Assembly (NCBI GenBank): GCA_045602325.1
Contig: JAZSBH010000110.1
Location: 1 to 18,597, forward strand
Length of the DNA: 18,597 nt
DNA from: CAMEON01 sp045602325
GTDB lineage: Bacteria > Bacillota > Clostridia > Oscillospirales > CAG-272
Direction of reading: 5' to 3'
Within the stretch, counting starts at the first letter, position 1, and each line of letters begins with the position of its first letter. A model generated the notes under the pieces. It had not been told where the DNA came from. It searched no databases and was given only the letters and a program-made list of their open reading frames with translations. Shown one piece after another: positions 14,040 through 18,597 of the stretch. A program made the position numbers and the translations under genes.

Positions 14040-14585
14040 TTACAATTGTTCCCAGAGCTCGGCGTGGGGAGCGGGAATGACGGCGGAGTTGCAGAAGAGG
14101 CCCTGATCCTTGGCGTGCTGTGCACCGGCCTCAACGGCGGCGGTCACGTCGCCCACGTCGCCGGTGATGATCACCATGCCCTTGCCGCCCATACCGCGGG
14201 ACAGACGGAGCTCGTTGACGGCGACCTTGGCGGTCTTGACAGCGATATCGGCGGCCTTCACAGTGGAGGCGGCGGAGTAAGCCTCGATGATACCCAGAGA
14301 GCCCTTGCGCTCGCTGGCCTGCGTACCGAACAGGGCGGTAATGACCTGCTCATCGATGCGGCCGATGACGGTGGAATCGATCATGCGATCGTCGAAACGG
14401 CCCTTGACGTACTCCACGGCAGCGGTGACGTCGGCAATCGCACCGGTCAGAATGATCTCGTACTTGCCGGGGCAGGAGGGATGCGCCTGTACCAGGCGGA
14501 TGCCTGCACTCTTGAGGGCGGCATCGGTGGCCTCAATACCCTTGGCAATGCTTTTCAGTTCAATGATACCAATAGCTTGATACAT
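14040..14585 (-). CDS. pduT: Shell protein PduT (tandem BMC domains, Fe-S pore)
   Basis: This 181-residue protein has two BMC domains: residues 1-90 starting MYQAIGIIELKSIAKGIEATD, and residues 95-181 starting GSLGIIEAYSAASTVKAADIA. It forms pseudohexameric trimers. Cys38 in HPSCPGKY sits in the pore loop of domain 1, the same position as the Cys that binds the [4Fe-4S] cluster at the trimer centre in Salmonella PduT, so an electron-conducting pore is expected. Its neighbour PduS is the known redox partner, 25 bases upstream in the operon. The ATG at 14585 has a modest ribosome site (GCAGGT), and coupling to pduS is likely. The length matches PduT (184). Confidence 0.94.
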   Translation of the reverse strand: MYQAIGIIELKSIAKGIEATDAALKSAGIRLVQAHPSCPGKYEIILTGAIADVTAAVEYVKGRFDDRMIDSTVIGRIDEQVITALFGTQASERKGSLGIIEAYSAASTVKAADIAVKTAKVAVNELRLSRGMGGKGMVIITGDVGDVTAAVEAGAQHAKDQGLFCNSAVIPAPHAELWEQL

Positions 14586-14610
14586 AATCTATATACCTGC
14601 TCTCTCTATT

Positions 14611-15936
14611 TTACGCATGGATGACGATGGTCTTTTCGTCCACGTAGGTGACGCGACCCGTGATGGGGGCGAAGTTGGGAACCGACAAGCCCTCAGCGGC
14701 CTGCGCGATCATGTCGTTTTCCTTGACCTCGTCACCGACCTTAACGATCGGAACGGCGGGAGCGCCAATGTGCTGGACCATGGGAACGTACACCTCCTTG
14801 GCCTTCAGCTTTTCTTCAATGTAGGTGGGAGGGAACTTATCGTACTTGGTTACACCCAGCACTTCCTTCCACTTGCCGGCGCTGATCATACGGTACTCGC
14901 GCTCGGGGGAAGCGGTGAACTGCTCGGCAGGATTTGCCACGTACTTCATCTTGTTCTTGGCCAGAATACCCTTGTATTCCTTGATGACCTGCATGGGGGA
15001 GATATCCTGACAGCAAGCCAGCAAACCGCAGATGCCGCAACCGCAACACATGGTGGCGGTCTTGATCAGCTCAGGGTCAGCCTGAGACGTGCTCAGCGTG
15101 GCACGAATCATCTTGTGAGGCTCCAGGGGATAACCCAAAAGATGTCTGGGGCAGAGATCGGTACAACGGGTGCACTGACAGCAGACCGAGGCGGCCATAC
15201 GGAAGTTCTCCTCGGCGGTGCGGAGCTTGCTCCGAACGGCTGGGATGTCTTTAGGCAGAATGAGAAGACCCGAGGTGGGCTTCTTGACCACGTCTACATT
15301 GGGGTTCACGATGGTACCCATGGAGGGGCCGCCGTCGATGACCACGTGGGTGTCGGGCACCTTTACCTTCAGAGTCTCCAGAACCTCGGAGATCTTCATG
15401 CCCAGAGGCACCTTCACGCAAAATGCCTCGGGGATATCACCCGAAAGGGTCAGATAGGTCTTGGTCACGGGCTGACCGTACTGCACCACCAAGCCGATGT
15501 TGTGCATGGTCTCAATGTTAAAGACGATAATCTTTTGGGTGATGGGGAGCTGACCGGGAGCAACTACCCGACCCGTGATGGTGTAGATCAGGTTGATTTC
15601 GTCACCCATGGGGTAGACGTTGGGTACGTACTTGATGAACACACCCTCGGCAAGCTCTTGGCCGTCAGCAAAGCCCAGCTTCTCGGCACGGTAGCCCTTG
15701 ACGGCAATGAGACCCGTGGGGATGTGGGCATATTCCATGACAGCGCGCATACCGATCACGATATCGCGGATGCGATGTTGCATGAGGGTGTAGCTAGTGT
15801 AGAGCAGGGGCTCACACTCAACTGCGTTGATGATCAGGGTATCGGCACCTTCAGCCAGCTTGCAGTAAGAGGGGAAGCCCGCTCCGCCCGCACCGACGAC
15901 GCCGTTATCCTTCAGAAGTTGTTTGAGATCGGACAT
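14611..15936 (-). CDS. pduS: PduS-type (RnfC-like) Fe-S flavoprotein
   Basis: This 441-residue protein carries electrons for the compartment. It opens with the RnfC-like Gly-rich nucleotide loop GVVGAGGAGFP (12-22), then an SLBB-like segment around residues 155-220. Two Fe-S motifs follow: C252-x2-C255-x2-C258-x3-C262-P, and C297-x2-C300-x2-C303 with further Cys at 308-309. A C-terminal barrel-sandwich domain (about 390-441, GAPAVPIVKVGDEV to APITGRVTYVDEKT) ends the protein. In Salmonella, PduS is a flavin-containing cobalamin reductase. Here the main dehydratase needs no B12, so a role in passing electrons from NADH to PduT across the shell is more likely. The ATG at 15936 follows AAAGGTACTGAAA. 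Confidence 0.93.
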   Translation of the reverse strand: MSDLKQLLKDNGVVGAGGAGFPSYCKLAEGADTLIINAVECEPLLYTSYTLMQHRIRDIVIGMRAVMEYAHIPTGLIAVKGYRAEKLGFADGQELAEGVFIKYVPNVYPMGDEINLIYTITGRVVAPGQLPITQKIIVFNIETMHNIGLVVQYGQPVTKTYLTLSGDIPEAFCVKVPLGMKISEVLETLKVKVPDTHVVIDGGPSMGTIVNPNVDVVKKPTSGLLILPKDIPAVRSKLRTAEENFRMAASVCCQCTRCTDLCPRHLLGYPLEPHKMIRATLSTSQADPELIKTATMCCGCGICGLLACCQDISPMQVIKEYKGILAKNKMKYVANPAEQFTASPEREYRMISAGKWKEVLGVTKYDKFPPTYIEEKLKAKEVYVPMVQHIGAPAVPIVKVGDEVKENDMIAQAAEGLSVPNFAPITGRVTYVDEKTIVIHA

Positions 15937-15974
15937 TTTCAGTACCTTTATTATAATACAGATTTATCAGGGGG

Positions 15975-16238
15975 TTAGAATTGGATCTTATCAATGATAC
16001 CGGCGACTACGGCGTCTACAGGAGCGTCCATATCGCCTACGGCGGCACGGGCAGAGGAGCCGGTCACGACCAGCACGTCTTCGCCGATACCCGCACTGAT
16101 GGAGCGATCCACGGCAATGATATAGCGGTCGGTCAGCTCGTCCTTTTCCTTGAGCTGGATCTCCAGGAACTTGTAACCGCGCAGAGCATCGAATTTATTG
16201 GTGGACACGATGGTCCCCACAACTTTTCCTTTGAGCAT
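15975..16238 (-). CDS. pduN: Pentameric vertex shell protein PduN/EutN/CcmL
   Basis: This 87-residue BMC-P protein forms pentamers that close the 12 vertices of the shell. It shows the family pattern: N-terminal KGKVVGTIVSTNKFDALRGY, a central FLEIQ strand, DRYIIAVDRSISAGIGEDVLVVTGSSAR, then AAVGDMDAPVDAVVAGIIDKI. The length is typical. The ribosome site is a weak AAGAGAG. It lies between pduL and pduS. Confidence 0.94.
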   Translation of the reverse strand: MLKGKVVGTIVSTNKFDALRGYKFLEIQLKEKDELTDRYIIAVDRSISAGIGEDVLVVTGSSARAAVGDMDAPVDAVVAGIIDKIQF

Positions 16239-16283
16239 GATAGACTCTCTTCTTTCTATTTGAAATGAATGGCTCCTGACCGA

Positions 16284-16940
16284 TCAGTCCTTGACCACGG
16301 TCACGGTACTGCCGTTCTTGAATCCGACGGCGTTGGCATCGTCGGTGTCTACGTGCATCTCCAGACAGAACTTATCACTGACGCGAACCTGCACGTCGAA
16401 CCAGCGGGTGCGCTTGGTGCCGCTGAAAGCATCTACGGTAATATAGTCGCCGTCCTTCACGCCGAAGCGAGCACCGTCAGCGGGGCTCATGTGGATGTGG
16501 CGATTGGCGATGATGCAGCCCTGCTTGAGGCTCACGATCCCCTTGGGGCCGATAATGGTGATGGGGGCAGAGCCCTGCAGGCTACCCGACTCACGCACGG
16601 GAGGCTTGACCTTCAGCACGAAGGAATCGGTGACCGAGATTTCGACCTGGCTTTCCTTACGGATGGGACCCAGCACGCGAACACCCTCGATGGGACGCAT
16701 GGAGGGGCCGATGATGGTGAGCTGCTCCTTGCAGGCGTACTGGCCGGGCTGGGACAGGTCCTTGATGGGGGTGAGCTCATAGCCCTTACCGAACAGGGTG
16801 TCCAGATCCTCGCGGGACAGATGGATGTGACGGTTTGAAATACCCACCGGGATGGTCATGTCAGCCGGAGCGGCGGGGGGATCCATCTCGGAAACAATCT
16901 TCTTGACAATCGCTTCGATCGTGCTTGCGTTCAGTTCCAT
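16284..16940 (-). CDS. pduL: Phosphotransacylase PduL
   Basis: This 218-residue protein converts acyl-CoA plus phosphate to acyl-phosphate, recycling CoA inside the compartment and feeding ATP synthesis. Two copies of the PduL domain signature carry the zinc-binding histidines: SNRHIHLS (His38, His40) and ANRHIHMS (His148, His150). A further His196 occurs in EMHVDTDDANA. Residues 1-19 (MELNASTIEAIVKKIVSEM), followed by a Pro/Ala-rich linker, look like an amphipathic encapsulation peptide that directs the enzyme into the shell. The ATG at 16940 is chosen because it starts this peptide and has AGAGG upstream; the longer frame to 17030 lies in intergenic sequence. Its presence implies an acylating aldehyde dehydrogenase elsewhere in the locus. 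Confidence 0.95.
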   Translation of the reverse strand: MELNASTIEAIVKKIVSEMDPPAAPADMTIPVGISNRHIHLSREDLDTLFGKGYELTPIKDLSQPGQYACKEQLTIIGPSMRPIEGVRVLGPIRKESQVEISVTDSFVLKVKPPVRESGSLQGSAPITIIGPKGIVSLKQGCIIANRHIHMSPADGARFGVKDGDYITVDAFSGTKRTRWFDVQVRVSDKFCLEMHVDTDDANAVGFKNGSTVTVVKD

Positions 16941-17059
16941 AATCAAAAACCTCTTTCTAATGTGATCTGTTGTAATACAAATTGAAAAACCAATATCCTT
17001 TTCCCGAGAAAGCTTCTCCGAAAAGAGCATTCATTCATCTATTTATATTATATATATTC

Positions 17060-17150
17060 TGTTCAAAAGTTCTTTGGGGTCAAGGCCCTTTCTTTCAAGA
17101 AAGGGCCTTGCGGGGTATGTGGCAGAGCCCCATACGCTCTCACGCTCCTA
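17060..17150. repeat. Intergenic double-hairpin repeat (pduA copy-pduL gap)
   Basis: TTCAAAAGTTCTTTGGGGT leads into a 14-bp perfect stem caaggccctttctt/aagaaagggccttg (17081-17110), then GGGGTATG and a GGCAGAGCC dyad. It is inverted relative to the element at 9660, matching it in order and spacing when read on the other strand. Confidence 0.75.
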
Positions 17151-17151
17151 A

Positions 17152-17424
17152 TCAGATCTTGGGCAGGAGCTTGTCCACATCGGTGTGGGGTCTGGGGATG
17201 ACGTGGGTAGCGATAACCTCACCCAGACGAGAAGCGGCAGCACCGCCGGCCTCGACGGCAGCCTTAACAGCACCGACGTCGCCGCGGACCATGACGCTCA
17301 CGAGACCGGAACCGATCTTCTCGGAACCGATCAGGGTAACGTTAGCAGCCTTTACCATTGCATCGGCAGCCTCGATGGCAGCCACAAGACCTCTGGTTTC
17401 AACCATACCAAGAGCTTCGTTCAT
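17152..17424 (-). CDS. pduA: PduA-like hexameric shell protein, copy 2
   Basis: This 90-residue single BMC-domain protein is a main facet tile. It closely follows PduA: EALGMVETRGLVAAIEAADA, the pore loop KIGSGL, RGDVGAVKAAVEAG, and the C-terminal HVIPRPHTDVDKLLP. The KIGSGL loop is the small polar-pore type that lets diols through in Salmonella PduA. The protein differs from the copy at 17934-18206 only at the penultimate residue (Lys here, Ser there), although the genes differ at about 30 of 270 bases. The ATG at 17424 follows TTAGGAGGAAAATACA, a strong ribosome site. It is followed by a hairpin repeat and pduL. Confidence 0.94.
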   Translation of the reverse strand: MNEALGMVETRGLVAAIEAADAMVKAANVTLIGSEKIGSGLVSVMVRGDVGAVKAAVEAGGAAASRLGEVIATHVIPRPHTDVDKLLPKI

Positions 17425-17502
17425 TGTATTTTCCTCCTAAGAAAATTTACTTTTTGTTTTTTGGGGGGACTATTTCGTTGCATCCGCGCCGTTGATCGTC
17501 GA

Positions 17503-17787
17503 TCAGGGAATAGGATCGGTGCGGAGGAACTTCATAACTTCGGGGTGCGGACGTGCGATGACCTCGCAGAGCTTGACGTTACCAACCTCTGCGGCGGCGG
17601 CCTTACCGGCATCGGCAGCGGCCTGAACGGCCGAAACCGAGCCCTCGACAACCACGGTCACAAGACGACCGCCCAGTCTCTTTTCAACGTGAATCAGCTT
17701 CACGTCGGCGGCCTTGATCATTGCGTCAAGACCCACAATGGCCGTAACCATTGCCTGTACTTCGAGCAGTGCGATTGCCTTATCCAT
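17503..17787 (-). CDS. BMC-H shell protein with divergent pore
   Basis: This 94-residue single BMC-domain protein (MDKAIALLEVQAMVTAIVGLDAM to CEVIARPHPEVMKFL) would form hexameric tiles mixed with the PduA-like ones. The pore loop reads KRLGGRL instead of KIGSGL, one residue longer and with Arg near the pore, so it probably passes different, perhaps anionic, molecules; this is inferred. The ATG at 17787 has CGAGGTACTGAAAC upstream. It is placed between the two near-identical PduA-like genes. Confidence 0.93.
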   Translation of the reverse strand: MDKAIALLEVQAMVTAIVGLDAMIKAADVKLIHVEKRLGGRLVTVVVEGSVSAVQAAADAGKAAAAEVGNVKLCEVIARPHPEVMKFLRTDPIP

Positions 17788-17850
17788 GTTTCAGTACCTC
17801 GCTTTCGTTTGGTAGGCAAGAACGTTTATCCCAATAACCAAATCCTTATT

Positions 17851-17930
17851 GAAAGTTTTTGGAGATTCCCAAGAACCTTTTTTCAAAAAAGATCTTGGGT
17901 GGGGTTTGGGGCTAAGCCCCAAGAAACCGT
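17851..17930. repeat. Intergenic double-hairpin repeat between shell genes
   Basis: GAAAGTTTTTGGAGATT is followed by an imperfect long stem (cccaagaaccttttt, 17868 onwards, with aaaaaagatcttggg, 17885-17899), then GGGGT and the hairpin TTGGGGC/GCCCCAA (17906-17922). It is inverted relative to the element at 11089 and encodes the same chance peptide SWVGFGAKPQ in the plus direction. It sits directly after the stop of the PduA-like gene at 17934. Confidence 0.8.
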
Positions 17931-17933
17931 TCC

Positions 17934-18206
17934 TTAGATGGAGGGCAGGAGCTTGTCCACGTCGGTGTGGGGTCTGGGGATGACGTGAGTAGCGATGACC
18001 TCGCCCAGGCGGGAAGCGGCAGCGCCACCGGCCTCAACAGCGGCCTTAACAGCACCGACGTCGCCACGGACCATAACGGATACGAGACCGGAACCGATCT
18101 TCTCGGAACCAATCAGGGTAACGTTAGCGGCCTTAACCATTGCATCAGCTGCCTCGATTGCAGCTACGAGACCACGAGTTTCAACCATACCAAGAGCTTC
18201 GTTCAT
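17934..18206 (-). CDS. pduA: PduA-like hexameric shell protein, copy 1
   Basis: This 90-residue BMC-H protein is identical to the product of 17152-17424 except for Ser in place of Lys at residue 89. It has the same KIGSGL pore loop and the same RPHTDVDKLLP end. The nucleotide sequences differ mostly at third positions, including one Ser codon pair (AGC versus TCC) and one Arg pair (AGA versus CGT) that need two changes each. This points to an old duplication with strong purifying selection rather than a recent copy. The stop codons also differ (TAA here, TGA there). The ribosome site is AAGGAGAATACAACA. Confidence 0.94.
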   Translation of the reverse strand: MNEALGMVETRGLVAAIEAADAMVKAANVTLIGSEKIGSGLVSVMVRGDVGAVKAAVEAGGAAASRLGEVIATHVIPRPHTDVDKLLPSI

Positions 18207-18260
18207 TGTTGTATTCTCCTTAAAAAATTATTTTTTGTTTTTTATGCGTCGCGGCTGTCT

Positions 18261-18597
18261 TCAGACTTTTTTGCCGTCAACGGTGGTGTAATTGCGGAGC
18301 TTGTCGCGACCGGTTGCGGTCAGATGTGCGAACCACTCCACGCTGGGATCCAGCCCAGCAATGATCTTCGAAGTGATGAACAGTCCGCGTCTTTCAGCCT
18401 CGGCCTTGCCCGCATCGTGGGCGGCCTCGACGGCGGCGGGAGATCCCTCGAACTTTACGACCATCACCAGCGGCACCTCGCATTTTTCTGCGTTGGCGGG
18501 CTTGTTGCGGTCGATGGCCACGATTTTCACGTCGGCGGCCTTAGCACAGGCATCGGCGACGACGATGGAGGTGGCGAATCCGTAAACTTCAAGCATT
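18261..18597 (-). CDS. BMC-H shell protein with extended pore loop and C-terminal extension (5' end off window)
   Basis: At least 111 residues of a BMC-H protein are visible. The ATG at 18596 aligns with the internal Met of the ALGM-V/I-E segment of the neighbouring shell proteins, so the true start is probably about six codons beyond the window. The pore loop is much longer than in PduA, with DRNKPANAEKCEVPL in the place of KIGSGL, and carries a Cys (residue 39 in local numbering). After the BMC fold there is an extension ending GRDKLRNYTTVDGKKV. Long-loop BMC-H proteins with RNKPA are common in clostridial glycyl-radical compartments, and the GrpU type binds an Fe-S cluster at the pore. Whether this Cys does so is unknown. 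Confidence 0.88.
   Translation of the reverse strand, partial: MLEVYGFATSIVVADACAKAADVKIVAIDRNKPANAEKCEVPLVMVVKFEGSPAAVEAAHDAGKAEAERRGLFITSKIIAGLDPSVEWFAHLTATGRDKLRNYTTVDGKKV

Noticed and set aside
11405..14080. An 891-codon open frame on the plus strand, opposite the glycyl radical enzyme gene
   Set aside because: It is the antisense frame of a highly conserved gene, kept open by GC-rich codon bias. It has no ribosome site or family motif and the true product is on the minus strand.
14617..15978. A 453-codon plus-strand open frame
   Set aside because: It is antisense to pduS, whose Fe-S motifs and RnfC-like loop are clear on the minus strand.
17060..17930. The intergenic hairpins as simple Rho-independent terminators
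   Set aside because: They lack a clean T-tract after the stem in the direction of the operon, occur in both orientations, and would cut the operon repeatedly. A repeat family with possible partial attenuation fits better.

Overview
The window most likely comes from a moderately GC-rich member of the Clostridia (gut Oscillospiraceae-like Firmicutes). This is inferred from the strong AGGAGG ribosome sites, the gene families and the intergenic hairpin repeats; no taxonomic marker gene is present. No stretch longer than about 240 bases lacks a gene, and no rRNA, tRNA, CRISPR array or insertion sequence was seen.

Left part (1-7838), a mixed region. A secreted GH99-like lipoprotein on the minus strand runs off the left edge behind a near-consensus promoter. 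Next comes an ECF sigma factor gene whose end overlaps the start of an 881-residue single-pass membrane protein, a probable anti-sigma/sensor with repeated BamE-like modules outside the cell. A bidirectional hairpin separates this pair from a convergent ferritin-like protein gene. Divergent from that is a phosphoglucomutase/phosphomannomutase with a perfect-looking sigma-A promoter, followed by a small lipoprotein and a four-helix membrane protein, both unrecognised.

Right part (7895-18597), one minus-strand operon for a glycyl-radical-enzyme bacterial microcompartment (GRM). In transcription order it encodes: a long-loop BMC-H shell protein (5' end off the window), a PduA-like BMC-H, a divergent-pore BMC-H, a second PduA-like BMC-H almost identical in protein to the first, the phosphotransacylase PduL, the pentameric vertex protein PduN, the Fe-S flavoprotein PduS, the trimeric Fe-S shell protein PduT, a B12-independent diol (glycerol/1,2-propanediol) dehydratase-type glycyl radical enzyme, its radical-SAM activase, PduU, the small GTPase PduV/EutP, a ParA-type ATPase, and a histone-H1-like Lys/Ala/Pro-rich protein. 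The aldehyde and alcohol dehydrogenases needed to complete the pathway are absent and presumably lie upstream, beyond the right edge.

Working model: the glycyl radical enzyme dehydrates a diol to an aldehyde inside the shell, an off-window dehydrogenase makes acyl-CoA, PduL makes acyl-phosphate, and PduS with PduT moves electrons across the shell. The most interesting element is the operon tail. PduV is followed by a ParA ATPase and an overlapping gene for a low-complexity basic protein, which resembles the logic of the McdA/McdB carboxysome-positioning system but with an unfamiliar adaptor. Several operon gaps carry copies of a related double-hairpin repeat.
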